NCBI RefSeq assembly: GCF_018294505.1
Contig: NC_057814.1
Coordinates: 297,769,072 to 297,833,071, forward strand
DNA length: 64,000 bases
Direction: 5' to 3'
Origin: Triticum aestivum
Taxonomy: Eukaryota > Streptophyta > Magnoliopsida > Poales > Poaceae
Position 1 is the first letter of the stretch; each line of letters begins with the position of its first letter. Below are positions 9,871-20,591 of the stretch, piece after piece. The position numbers and the translations under genes are program-made. The notes below the pieces were generated by a model that saw nothing but the letters and a program-made list of their open reading frames with translations, did no database searches and was not told the DNA's origin.

Positions 9871-11394
9871 GACAAACTAACCTTGGGTTTTGTCGATGAT
9901 GACTTCATATAGGTGTTGAAGATGTGGATGCTCAATGTTGATGTAGATCATCTGGAGCAATCCATGGGAGTGAGTTGCACTTTCAATACCTACATGGGTT
10001 AGTCCACAAGGAACACACAAGGATATCCATAGACATATAGTGAAATACACATATGATGATGTCCATGAAAGCATTAAGTTACCTTGCCCCTTGTTTTTAC
10101 CAACAGGAGGGTTTGTGACTCCTTGAACTAGTGCAAGATATGGAAGTTGATTGCACTTGTCCTTGCCAAAATGAATATGAGTGAAGTATGTTGGCGGAGT
10201 CACCGTCAAGAACTCCCTAGTTCTTCTTCTTTGGGACACGCATCAACTTGATGGGAATCCTTGGAGTTGTAGTCATACTTAATGAAGTAGAACTTGATGT
10301 AGTCTTGGGAACCCACTTGACCAAGGCCTTAGAAACTTCTTCAAATGAATCAATCTCTTCTTGAAGCTTCTCCTTGCCTTTTAGCTTGTGGTCTTGTGAT
10401 GGAAGATCATCTTGAGCTTGTGTTCCTTTGAAAGAAGTGGGGTCATACTTATCTTGTTGAGGAACAACTTCATCTTGGGGTATTGATCTTCTTCCCATTC
10501 AAATCCATTGGCATTGAACTTCCGTTCAAAACCAACACCTTTATTCTTCCGATGACTTCCTTGCTTGCGTACAATTTCCTCAAATTGCTTACTTCTGGCA
10601 AGGCTCTTGTAAACACATTTCTCTATAATTCCCTTCAATATGCTATTTTCTTGCTCAAGTGTAACTTGGCTAAGAGAATCATTAGTGGAATCAAGAGAAC
10701 TACTAGAAGCAACAATATTGGATTTAACATGATTATCGTTACTACCAGAAGAAGAATCTTTCTTGCTCTTGTTCCTAGATTTTACTTGTGGCATATAAGT
10801 AGACAAGAGTAAACGCTTGTCAATGTAAGAAGAACTTTTCTTTCGAAGATCATCATTGATTGCTTTTAAGAAACCATGCTCTTGTTCCAAATTTAGCTTC
10901 TTGAAGCGTAGCTTCTCATGAGTCTTTAAAATCTCTCGATGATCCTCTAGAGTTGTTTCATGAGCTAACTTTAGAGTGTTTAGTTCTTTAGATAGACACT
11001 CAACCTCCTTATCATTGTCATTCATTTCATCTTGATTAGCGTGATTAATAGCAAATTCATCATAGTTTTCATCACTAGTGTTGTCAACAAGTAAATCATC
11101 ATCACCTAGCAAATCATCTTCATCACTATTGAAATTAACATACTCAGGGTGTGATACCTTAGGGCCTTTAGCCATGAAGCATCTTCCAATTCCTGCATTT
11201 AGTGAGTCAAATATGTCGTAGCAGTTGGATGACACAAGTGCAAGACTGGCAACACCTTCATCTTGAGAATATTCGGAGTCGGAGTGGTAGCTTCTCTCGG
11301 AGTAGTTGTCGGAGTCGGAACCGGATACCCATTCACCAACGTGAGCTTGATGTCTTCGTCTTGTTTAGCTCTTTGATGACTTGTCCTTCCTTTC
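9871..11394 (-). mobile_element. Retroelement internal segment with gag-like ORF, copy 1
   Basis: This 1.5 kb segment is repeated in the same orientation as copy 2, now split into 20234-20591 and 34524-35691. I compared the two by eye and found high similarity throughout. It carries the gag-like coding sequence described separately, plus a downstream minus-strand stretch (9877-10239) also conserved in copy 2. No LTR, protease, integrase or reverse transcriptase is seen. The ORF resembles gag-region proteins I associate with grass Copia elements, so a fragment of a Copia-type or derived non-autonomous element is likely. Confidence 0.6.
10217..11235 (-). pseudogene. Gag-like coiled-coil protein of a retroelement, copy 1
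   Basis: The minus-strand frame runs from about 11235 and is rich in Asp/Glu/Asn/Lys/Ser. Notable blocks are FNSDEDDLLGDDDLLVDNTS, a predicted coiled coil (KELNTLKLAHETTLEDHREI, LNLEQEHGFLKAINDDLRKK), a Ser/Asn-rich linker, and LEQENSILKGIIEKCVYKSL. After EWEEDQYPK the frame runs into the tail LFLNKISMTPLL and stops at 10381. The continuing similarity lies in another frame (VPQQDKYDPTSFKGTQAQDD to IPIKLMRVPKKKN, stop 10217). A frameshift therefore interrupts it, and copy 2 has the same one. The function would be structural (gag/RNA binding); no zinc knuckle is visible in this segment. Confidence 0.6.
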
Positions 11395-11410
11395 CGAATC
11401 CTTGCTTTTA

Positions 11411-11950
11411 CGAGGGTGTCGGTACAACAAACATTTACGTATGTTGCCCGGACTATACACAGGCGTGTTGGCATCCCACAACTACACCAACATCCAAAGC
11501 GAGACCAAGCCAGAGAAGCAGCTCTTTGAGATATCAAAGAGCAGATCAAGAAGACCAAGACAAACCAAGACAACAAGATGTCACCTTAGGAAAGCCTCCC
11601 TTGCCGGGCAGGAGAGCCTGGCCGGGTCGAGGCCGCCCCAAGGACAAGTCCAAGATTTCACTGGCAGGCTTGCCGAGTCCGCCAAGGGAAAATCCCCGCC
11701 AAGGCACCGCCGCTCCACTGCTCCACTGCACCATGACACAAATCAGTTATCAGTGCGGTGTCGAGCCCCCAAGTGATTAAGTGGCTTCCACTGAGCATGT
11801 GGCAGCCATTTGTAAGGCATATTACCTTCATATGACACCCGTCCAGAGGCGTGTCAAGCAGATAAGAAGAAGATGATTAAGCAGCAAGGTAGGCTTGCGG
11901 GGCTGCCTGCTCAACATGACACCTAGTAGTGCATTTAATAGATAGGAGCA
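11411..11950. other. Unclassified LTR-retrotransposon-like fragment
   Basis: The 284/316-codon segment gives way here to GC-richer sequence with words typical of Gypsy LTRs (gccgggcaggagagcctggccggg, gtgtcgagcccccaagtg). No matching second copy lies in the window and no coding domain is present, so it is annotated only as a probable LTR remnant. The Arg/Pro-rich open frames here (11202-11780) are not convincing genes. Confidence 0.35.
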
Positions 11951-12394
11951 ATGCATAGGGGGCGTCTTTGTTTCTCCGGTAGAAATCTTGGGGCACTCTT
12001 TGAGGTTCTTTGTGTTGGATTGAGTATTATGAATCCGAATTTGTTTTGGTGTTATTTTGGTACAAACTCTAGGGTTCTTTGTGACACTTATAGGAATAGG
12101 TCAATGGATTGACCGGAAAGAAAAGCTTTGAGGTGGTTTCGTACCCTACAAAACAATTTTGTCTCATGTTCTCCGCTAGATAAGAACTACGGAGTGATTC
12201 TTTATCGCACGTTGAGGGATTGCCATATGATCCAATTATGTTAGCATAGTTGAGAGATTGCACTAGCGAAAGTATGAACCCTAGGCCTTTTTTTCAAGCA
12301 TTGCAATACCATTTGTGCTCACTTTTGTTATTTGCTACCTTGCTGTTTTTTGTTTTTCCTATTACAAAAATCAATATCTACGATCATTACTACA
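11951..12394 (+). mobile_element. Truncated LTR fragment resembling Triticeae Sabrina-type LTRs
   Basis: The stretch containing gttagcatagttgagagatt, gtatgaaccctaggcc and tttgtgctcac resembles, from memory, LTRs of the abundant Triticeae Gypsy family Sabrina or a close relative. It breaks off at 12394, where the CACTA-like terminus begins. The rest of this LTR is not found on the other side of the CACTA element at 20232, so the locus has been rearranged. Confidence 0.45.
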
Positions 12395-12580
12395 CACTGG
12401 TACAGCGACGTGCTAAACAAAGGGTTTTTAACCCCTTTCCGCGACGGCATTTGGAACCGTCGCCAAGTGAATGTAGGCGATAGGGGGGTCCTTCCCACAC
12501 GACCCAGAAATCGTCGGGGATAGGCTCTCCTGGGACCCAGGCTGGGGCCGTGTGCGATCGGGCGAGGCATCGAAACCCAA

Positions 12581-12800
12581 TCATTTCCGTAGGTATGTAC
12601 ATCCCACACGGTAATCCAAAAAAATCATTTCCGTAGGTATGTACATCCCACACGGTGAATCCCAGAAAATCATTTCCATAGGTATGTACATCCCACACGG
12701 TGAATCCCAGAAAATCATTTCCGTAGGTATGTACATCCCACACGGTGAATCCTAGAAAAACATTTCCGTAGGTATGTATAACACACACAGTTCTTTGTGT
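12581..12800. repeat. 45-bp subterminal tandem repeat, ~5 copies
   Basis: Units begin at about 12581, 12625, 12670, 12715 and 12760, each with the core catttccgtaggtatgtaca followed by tcccacacggtgaatcc. Because 45 is divisible by three, the minus strand stays open and gives a 15-residue repeating peptide (VWDVHTYGNDFLGFT). That is an artefact of the repeat. Subterminal repeats of this sort are the usual transposase-binding zones of CACTA elements. Confidence 0.9.
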
Positions 12801-13106
12801 GGAAACGTTTGTGCAAGGTGGCCTAACGCAAACAGTTCGCTGCCGGAAGCCGTGTGTGATTGTTAGTTGATCGAACACGCCTACTTGCTAGAAATTGTGC
12901 GGGTTGTTTGAGTTCATCGCCCACGGTGTTGTCCGAGTAACCGTTTGCAATAGAAAACCCCAATAAGCAGGGTAATTAGCCTATTATTGATAATCCATGT
13001 ACTAATCAAACTGATATTTCTGATAAAACACGCCAGATATTTCATATCCATATAAAAGCAACCAGGATTTCATAATCGAATTATATCAGATAGCTTCGGC
13101 ACTCAG

Positions 13107-13827
13107 TTACGCCATTACACAACAGCACCAAGTTTCACATGCAGCATCAAAAACCTTTGGAAAGTAGCATCGTACATGGTAAATAGACAAATGAATCTCA
13201 TCTGGGAAACTGCGGAAGCGGAAGGCAAATATTGAGCCTTCAGTGATGTTGAGTGTCCTTGCAACTTTAGGCCAGTGGATATGGATAATTGCCCGCCCAA
13301 CCTTCATCCTCTTCAGCAAGACTTCAATATTGTACCGTTGGTGTTGAATGAATACCTTCCTCGCCTCTTGACCATGCAGGTGGTTTGAGAGGTAATCGTC
13401 GGTGAACTGCTTTGAAAAGTACTGAAAACAAAGCTATGCATAAATCGCTGTTGTAAATTTTGAAATGGCGCAAGGGGTAAAAAGAAGGTAAAAGAGTTGG
13501 TACCATCCTATAGTTGACTGCTGTCTTCTTCATTGTGCAAACAAAGATCTTGCTATTATTCGTCGCAAGTTTCTTCATCCTAACAATCTTTCTGAGTTTC
13601 TTGACTTGACTGATATTCATGGACATCTCATTTCCCCATATGCAAAATGGGTCGAACAGTGGGTCTAAGCCTCTGACAGTAGGACCTACATGTGCAAGAC
13701 CAAATTGTAAGAAACCTAAATATTAGAATGATTCCTGCAACTGCACAATAATGTGGTATTAGCCAAAGGACCCTGCTTGAACAAACCTCGATGGTAAACC
13801 GCGGTGTCTCACATTGTTTCCCTGCAA
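13107..13827 (-). pseudogene. B3 DNA-binding domain gene fragment
   Basis: Two well-supported minus-strand exons lie at about 13685-13504 and 13421-13107, joined by a GT-AG intron (13503-13422) in phase 0. The joined protein contains FCIWGNEMSMNISQVKKLRK, then KIFVCTMKKTAVNYRM, then YFSKQFTDDYLSNHL, and finally HWPKVARTLNITEGSIFAFR with a stop at 13107. The last blocks match the end of a plant B3 fold (GW..F....L..GD...F), so a REM-like transcription-factor domain is likely. A further piece around 13827-13794 (GKQCETPRFTIE) may be an upstream exon, though its splice phase does not fit cleanly. A minus-strand coding-like stretch at 14283-14385 (WANEVAMAAMRVDRQILEEH) may be the first exon. Capture by the CACTA element is inferred. 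Confidence 0.55.
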
Positions 13828-14561
13828 CACACATAAGGAAGATCTTGATCAGGTTAACTGAGAGTTGCCATACTATCAGTAGAATATGTATTGAGTACAG
13901 CCAAATTCAATTGGTGTCACATGCATAACAATACAAAATTGTACCCACAGCAAATGAAAATCAAATTGCAGAACTGAACCAAAAAGTTAAATGGACAGCA
14001 GACCAAATGAACCAAAATAGTTAACTGAGCACGACATTGTAGAATAGAAACATGTATGAGAGGATAAGACAGTTAACAAAACAAAGAATGCTTGAGAATA
14101 GTACTACGAAATGTAGAAATTGTTGGACCAAAGTGTTAACTGAACATTACATTTCAGAGGACCAAACTATTAACTGAACATCAGATTGCATATTAACATT
14201 ACAGAGGACAAATCACTAGAAGGCACTGGCGGTGGCCTCGAGAAAACATCACAAACTGTATTTTAAAGTAGACAACTGCATGGCGGTGTCGACGGTGGCC
14301 CCGAAGGCGAGGTGCTCCTCCAAGATCTGGCGGTCGACACGCATGGCAGCCATAGCGACCTCATTCGCCCATGCGGCCGCATGCTACTGAGCTCCACGTT
14401 ATACTACGTGCAAAATGGCTGTGGGCGGCGCTTAATTGGAGTAGGGGGCAGTGATTTCGGTGGAAGGTGTCGCTCCGTCGGTCGGGGCATGTGGGACGGG
14501 GAAGGAAGAGGACGGTGTGGGTGGGGTGTGGATTACCTGACCATATCGACGAGGCCGCGTA

Positions 14562-14771
14562 GCAAGAAGAAGGGTCGGTGGCGAGGAGGCCGCGCAGCAA
14601 GAAGAAGGGTCGGCGGCGAGGAGGCGGCGCTGCAAGAAGAAGGGTCGCCGGTGAGGAGGCGGCGCTGCAAGAAGAAGGGTAGCCGGCGAGGAGGCGGCGC
14701 TGCAAGAAGAAGGGTAGCCAGCGAAGAGGCGGCGCTGCAAGAAGAAGGGTCATCAGCGAGGAGGTTGAGCT
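14562..14771. repeat. 35-bp GC-rich tandem repeat, six copies
   Basis: Units start at 14562, 14597, 14632, 14667, 14702 and 14737, with the core gcaagaagaagggt then cgaggaggcggcgct. The period of exactly 35 bases is not divisible by three, so every frame cycles through all three readings. Both strands give long Arg/Lys- or Pro/Ser/Ala-rich open frames that are not genes. Confidence 0.95.
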
Positions 14772-15165
14772 GCCAGTAAGGAGCAGTGAAGGTTTAAACA
14801 TAGAAAGCAGGGAGGAACAATGGAATGTGGCTTTTTGGTAGGAGGGAGGGGGCGGGGAGATAGATATTTCCGCGGTGGCAAAAAAATTTCACTCGGTGCC
14901 GCGAGAAACTGGCGTGCAAGTGTGGTTCAAGCGGGGGCGGTGGACTGTAGACGACGAAGCTTCCTGCGTAAGCCAGACAAGACGGTGCGCCAAGATACTT
15001 ATATCGCATCCCACACGATTCTTTCTAGTAAACTGTTTGTGGTATACCTGATTTTTTTCATTATGTTTTTAAAGACAAAATGGTGTTACGGAGGAAAGGA
15101 TGGTGTTTGAATTGCTAGAACATTTACGTACAGTGAACATGCAACTAGTACATGAGTGTCGTGTC

Positions 15166-18010
15166 TAAATTTGGAATTATTCCGGGTTCGTTTGGCATTT
15201 TTATGCATTAATTGAGTTTCTGGGCATTTAATGTGCATAATTCAAATTTGAACTACAAGCACGTGCTCCAATGCACCAAAGTTTGTTGAAAAATCACATG
15301 CGTGTCTTTGGGTGAATTTATAAGTCCCATGCAAGAAATGGGAATGAAATTCAAACATCTGGGCGTCGTGGCTCGGCCGGAATGATCGAGAAACTTGGTT
15401 TCTAATTCCTGTAAATCCAGAACATGGCTGAAAATCATGAACTTGGCATGGTGTCATGACATGGCACCAACATGTTGTGGTAAATTTTTTGGCCGAATTG
15501 GGACAAGCTTTGGTGTAAGCTTCTTGCAAACTGGAGCTTCCCTCAAGAAGGCTCGTGGTTCCGAGAGGGAACGTGTCACCTCCATGTCCGAAACGACATA
15601 CGTACACTGCCTTCTCCCGCCTTAATTTTTTGACACTGGCAGATTAGACCAAATAGAAGTATCGTGCTAAATTTTGGAATTATTCCGGGTTCGTTTGGCA
15701 TTTTTATGCATTAATTGAGTTTCTGGGCATTTAATGTGCATAATTAAAATTTGAACTACAAGCACATGCTCCAGTGCACCAAAGTTGTTTGAAAAATCAC
15801 ATGTGCGTCCTTGGGTGAATTTATAGGTCACATGCAAGAGATGGGAATGAAATTCAAACATCTGGCGTCGTGGCTCGCCCGGAATGATTGAGAAACTTGG
15901 TTTTTAATTCCTGTAAATCCAAAACACGCCTGAAAATCATGAAACTTGGCATGGTGTCATGACATGGCACCAACATGCTGCGGTAAATTTTTTGATCGAA
16001 TTGGTACAAGATTTGTTGTAAGCTTCTAGCAAACCGGAGCTTCCCTCAAGAAGGCTCGTAGTTCCTAGAGGGAACGTGTCACCTCCATGTGCGAAACGGG
16101 ATACGTATACTGCCTTCTCCCGCCTTAATTTTTTTAACATGCAGATTAGACCAAATAGAAGTATCCTGCTAAATTTTTGAATTATTCCGGGTTCGTTTCG
16201 CATTTTTATGCATTAATTGAGTTTCTAAGCATTTAATGTGCATAATTCAAATTTGAACTACAAGCACATGCTCCAGTGCACCAAAGTTGTTTGAAAAATC
16301 ACATGTGTGTCCTTCGGTGAATTTATAGGTCCCATGCAAGAGATGGGAATGAAATTCAAACATCTGGGCGTCGTGGCTAGCCCGGAAAGATTGAAAAACT
16401 TTGTATTTTAATTCCTGTAAATCCAAAACACGCCTGAAAATCATGAAACTTGGCATGGTGTCATGACATAGCACCAACATGCTGCGGTAATTTTTCAGGC
16501 CGAATTGGGACATGCTTTGGTGTAAGCTTCTTGCAAAGCGGAGCTTCCATCAAGAAGGCTCATGGTTCCGAGAGGGAACGTGCCACCTCCGTGTGCGAAA
16601 CGACATTTGTACACTGCCATCTCCCGCCTAAATTTTTTTACACTGGCAGATTAGACCAAATAGAAGTATCGTGCTAAATTTTGGAATTATTCCGGGTTCG
16701 TTTGGCATTTTTATGCATTAATTGAGTTTCTGGGCATTTAATGTGCATAATTTAAATTTGAACTACAAGCACATGCTCTAGTGCACCAAAGTTGTTTGAA
16801 ATATCACATGTGTGTCCTTGGGTGAATTTATAGGTCACATGCAAGAGATGGGAATGAGATTCAAACATCTGGGCGTCGTGGCTCGCCTAGAAAGATTAAG
16901 AAACTTGGTTTTTTTAATTCATATAAATCCAAAACACGCCTGAAAATCATGAAACTTGGCATGGTGTCATGACATGGTACCAACATGCTGCGGTAAATTT
17001 TTTGGCCGAATTGGGACAAGCTTTGGTGTAAGCTTCTTGCAAACCGGAGCTTCCCTCAAGAAGGCTCGTGGTTCCAAGAGGGAACGTGTCACCTCCGTGT
17101 GTGAAATGAGATACGTATACTGCCTTCTCCCGCCTTAATTTTTTTTACACAGGCAAATTAGATTAAATATAAATACCGTGCTAAATTTTGGAATTATTCC
17201 GGGTTCGTTTATTTTTATGCATTAATTGAGTTTCTGGGCATTTAATGTGCATAATTCAAATTTGAACTACAAGCACATGCTCCAGTGCACCAAAGTTGTT
17301 TGAAAAATCATATGTGTGTCCTTGTGTGAATTTATAGGTCCGATGCAAGAGATGGGAATGACATTCAAACATCTGGGCGTCCTGGCTCGGCCGGAAAGAT
17401 TGAGAAACTTGGTTTTTTAATTCCTGTAAATCTAAAACACGCATGAAAATCATGAAACTTGGCATGGTGTCATGACATGGCACCAACATGCTGTGGTAAT
17501 TTTTTGGCCGAATTGGGACAAGCTTTGGTGTAAGCTTCTTGCAAACCGGAGCTTCCGTCAAGAAGGCTCGTGGTTCCGAGAGGGAACGTGCCACCTCCGT
17601 GTGCGAAACGACATATGTACACTGCCTTTTGCCACCTTAATTTTTTTACACAGGCAGATTAGACCAAATATAAGTATCGTGCTAAATTTTGGAATTATTC
17701 CAGGTTCATTTGGCCTTTTTTATACATTAATTGAGTTTCAGCACATTTAATGTGCATAATTCAAATTTAAACTACAAGCACAGGCTCCAGTGCACCAAAG
17801 TTGCTTGAAAAACCACATGCGTGTCCTTAGGTGAATTTCTACGTCTTATGCCAGAGATGGGAATGAAATTCAAACATCTGGGCATCGTGGCTCGGCCTGA
17901 AAGATTGAGAAACTTGGTTTTTAATTCCTGTAAATCCAAAACACGCTTGAAAATCATGAAACTTGGCATGGTGTCATGACATGGCACCGACATGCTGTGG
18001 TAATTTTGCT
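15166..18010. repeat. ~503-bp tandem repeat array, about 5.7 copies
   Basis: The anchor word (t)aaattttggaattattcc recurs at about 15166, 15668, 16170, 16674, 17182 and 17683, giving spacings of 502, 502, 504, 508 and 501 bases. Each unit also contains tgcattaattgagtttct, agcacatgctccagtgcacc, cttggcatggtgtcatgaca and gaaggctcgtggttccgaga. The last unit is cut at about 18010 within the word ggtaattttg. Units differ from one another by a few percent with small indels. Partial open frames on both strands recur with the period and are not genes. Similar arrays occur inside large grass CACTA elements; the specific family is not known to me. Confidence 0.9.
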
Positions 18011-18619
18011 GTCCGATTTGCCAAGGTGCACACATTAACAATCAATAAAGTCATTTTGGAACAAGTGATGTCACATTACAAATCGGAAACACAAGTATTA
18101 TTGAAACCGTGGGCGTTCTACTTACCAATTACGTGACGCCACGCGTCCCTTTTTTTATTAGCTAGGAGGTGCTATGCGGGGTAGCTATTTGAGTATGGGA
18201 GGCGTGCGATCAGACCCCTGCGCGTGCTCATCGGGAGGAGAGCCGTTTGAACGCTACCCGCAGCGCACCTCCCTCCCAACGTCCCCATTAATGGCGCCCG
18301 AGCACCTGTTCTATGGCGTGGCTATATGTCTCACTGGACTGAGATTTAAGAGAGAAAAATGAAAATCTCAAAAGAAAGTTTTGCATAGATCTTGATGTAA
18401 GATCCGACGGACCTATATAGCATCGACTTTGATTTATAGCAAGCATGATGAATATAAGGACGATGTCAGTGGATAATAATTGTCTTGCATATTTAGGAAC
18501 ATAATTAAAAAAGCCACATGTGGCAATGCCCGAAATACACAAGGGCAAAAGAAGAAGGAAGACAACGATCTGGTTCGCTGATCTCTACTTTGTTGATGCA
18601 TTGCTGTAGGCCGCGGGAA
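18011..18619. other. Non-coding spacer between array and pseudogene
   Basis: After the tandem array breaks off, a 600-base stretch follows with no recognised motif. It includes a T-run at about 18151 and an AT-rich zone at 18360-18510. The minus strand here would be the 3' flank of the coiled-coil pseudogene. Confidence 0.4.
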
Positions 18620-19291
18620 CTATTCTTCGTGGTGAGCGGCGATGAGCTCTTTCTTGTTCTCAAGATGCTGCTTGAGAGCATCCAAGGATTCCTCCACCAG
18701 CCTTCTGCGCTCGATGCGCAGCATGGCATTCTCGTCCATAAGTTTCTCGATGATGACGCCGGTTCTCTTCAACAAGGCAGTGGTCTGCTCCTGCTGCCCC
18801 GCACTTCTGACGATCTTCGCCCTCAGCAGGTCGCGCTCGGCCTAGAGCTTTGCATTGCTCTCATTTAGTTGCCGGATGACGCCGGTAGACTATTCAAACA
18901 AGGCTTTCCGGTCATCCTGTAACCTCGCCCACCTGGAGATCTGATCCATCTGCCTAAGGACGAGGGCATGCATGCACCTGTAAGAGTCCTCGCCTGCCCC
19001 TGAGACATTTTTCCAGGCCGTCGCGGCACGAGAGGACATCTCTGCTACATTCTCGGTGCGGCGGGACATCTCTTCTACTTCCGCAGCGCGGCCGGACCAG
19101 TCTGCTGCATCGACGGTGCGGTGGGACCTCCGTGATGCTTCGGTGGCGCGGCGGGACCTCTCTGCTGCTACAGCCGCGCGGCGGGACATGTTGGCTGCTT
19201 TCGCGGCGAGGCGGGGCATCTCTCGTGCTTCCGCTTCCAGGCTCGCCTCTCCCTGGTGGCAATCTCTCAACCAAGAACTCATGCTGGCCAT
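18620..19291 (-). pseudogene. Coiled-coil protein pseudogene carried by the CACTA element
   Basis: The frame starts at the ATG at 19291 (MASMSSWLRDC) and stays in one frame for 223 codons to TAG at 18620. Only two in-frame TAG codons interrupt it, at 18890-18892 and 18842-18844. The first half is an Arg/Ala/Glu-rich repeat of about 11-residue character (EMSRR, AEMSSRA, AAVAAERSRRA). The second half is strongly helical (RQLNESNAKL, AERDLLRAKIV, IIEKLMDENAMLRIERRRLV). No known domain is recognised. Both stops fit a CAG to TAG change. A TATA box and leader sit upstream, so it was once an expressed single-exon gene, either a CACTA accessory gene or a captured host gene. Confidence 0.6.
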
Positions 19292-19379
19292 GGCAGACGC
19301 AAGGGAACGATGATGAATGACTTGTTTGTTTTTGTGGATGAGGAGTAGAGGAGGAATGTGCAGTCATCTTGGAGTAGTA

Positions 19380-19392
19380 GTATTTATAACCG
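19380..19392 (-). promoter_or_regulatory. TATA box of the coiled-coil pseudogene
   Basis: On the minus strand GGTTATAAATACT lies about 90 bases upstream of the ATG at 19291, followed by a CA-rich, ATG-free leader. The spacing and sequence are typical of a plant core promoter. Confidence 0.6.
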
Positions 19393-19689
19393 AGTAGTAA
19401 GACGCTCCTAAGTGGGAAACCGTTTAGGTTTTGATCGGTGTGAACAGGTTTGCAATTTGAAATGCGATAGGACACGGCCTCCCTGTTCTTCTAAACAAAA
19501 TTGTGACGGGATGCATGCTCAAAGTTAACTGACGGTTATAAGTGCGACACTATTCCCGGAAGGCGTAACGTGGGCACGTACGCCTTCTCGGCCGCGTACG
19601 TGGCGTTTGCAGCATAGGGTGCACCGCAATAGGCAATGTTAGCACACGTCTTGTTCCAACAACCGTGCGCGCTCGTTATTACCATCGCG

Positions 19690-20231
19690 CATGCTTCTTT
19701 TAATTAGAATGTGTGTGCCCCTCTAGCACACACATGTTGATCTATCTAACTGTTTCAGTTTGTTGTGGCTAATCGCAAATAGTTCATCCATGTGAAGTGT
19801 ATGCCATCAATCGCAGACACTTTGATCTGGCTGACCCGTTTCTGTTCTGTTGCCTAATCGCAAACAGTTAATCCTTCTGAAGCGTGTGCCCTCAGTCACA
19901 CACACCTTGATCGGGCTGACCGTTTCTTTTTTGTTGCCTAATAACAAATAGTTCATCCGAGTGAACCGTATGCTCTATATCGCACACGCCTTCATCAGGC
20001 TGCCCGTTTCTTTTGTTCCGCCTCATTGGAAACAGTTCATTGGACTGAACCGTATGCCCTGGATCGCACACGCAACTAAAATATGAACCATGTTTGATGC
20101 ATCCTCCATCGCAAATGTTTTGCACCTTTTGACGGGTTTTTTACACCACCGTTTACGATTATGGCATCGCACATAGTCTCGTCGAAGGGTCTCTGATCGT
20201 AGTGTCACGTTAGCAACATCCTATAGTAGTG
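19690..20231. repeat. Right subterminal repeats and terminus of the CACTA-like element
   Basis: Roughly 85-100-base units repeat the words cgcacacgcctt(g/c)atc, ggctgacccgtttc, gttgcctaatcgcaaacagtt and catcc..tgaa(g/c)cgtatgcc at about 19735, 19800, 19880, 19960 and 20040. Degenerate versions of the same words occur at 12800-12900 in inverse orientation. The terminal block ends in tagtagtg at 20231. Confidence 0.75.
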
Positions 20232-20233
20232 GG

Positions 20234-20591
20234 GATGAACTAACCTTGGGTTTTGTCGATGATGACTTCATATAGGTGTTGAAGATGTGGATGCTCAATG
20301 TTGATGTAGATCATCTGGAGCAATCCATTGGAGTGAGTTGCACTTTCAATACCTACATAGGTTAGTCCACAAGGAACACACAAGGATATCCATAGACATA
20401 TAGTGAAATACACATATGATGATGTCCATGAAAGAATTAGGTTACCTTGTCCCTTGTCTTACCAACAAGAGGGTTTGTGACTCCTTGAACTAGTGCAAGA
20501 TATGGAAGTTGATTGCACTTGTCCTTGCCAAAATGAATATGAGTGAAGTATGTTGGCAGAGTCACCATCAAGAACTCACTAGTTCTTCTTC
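20234..20591 (-). mobile_element. Retroelement gag-like segment copy 2, left part
   Basis: Near-identical to 9871-10230 of copy 1 (for example ttgggttttgtcgatgatga and catctggagcaatcca). The segment is cut at 20591 by the 5' LTR of gypsy-1 and resumes after 34523. Together with 34524-35691 it makes copy 2. Confidence 0.85.

Larger units (their letters stand above)
12395..20231. mobile_element. CACTA-like (En/Spm) element without transposase
   Basis: The left end starts CACTGGTACAGCGACG and the right end finishes ...CTATAGTAGTG (reverse CACTACTATAG), the diagnostic CACTA termini. Both subterminal zones carry related repeats (gcaaacagttc(a/g)(t/c), cgcacacgcc, ccgtttc), supporting one element of about 7.8 kb. 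No TNPD/TNPA-type transposase is visible, so it is non-autonomous. The interior holds a B3-domain gene fragment, a 35-bp repeat, a ~503-bp tandem array and a coiled-coil pseudogene. The 3-bp flanks (aca on the left, ggg on the right) do not match. The two ends may therefore come from different insertions, or one flank was altered. Confidence 0.6.

Noticed and set aside
12390..12878. 162-codon minus-strand open frame with a repeating peptide
   Set aside because: It is the translation of the 45-bp tandem repeat; 45 is divisible by three, so the frame stays open without being a gene.
14312..14801. Long Arg/Lys-rich (plus) and Pro/Ser-rich (minus) open frames
   Set aside because: Explained by the 35-bp GC-rich repeat; no start context, domain or conservation.
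15242..17750. Series of 60-120 codon frames on both strands that look alike
   Set aside because: They are the same segment of the ~503-bp repeat read again in each unit.
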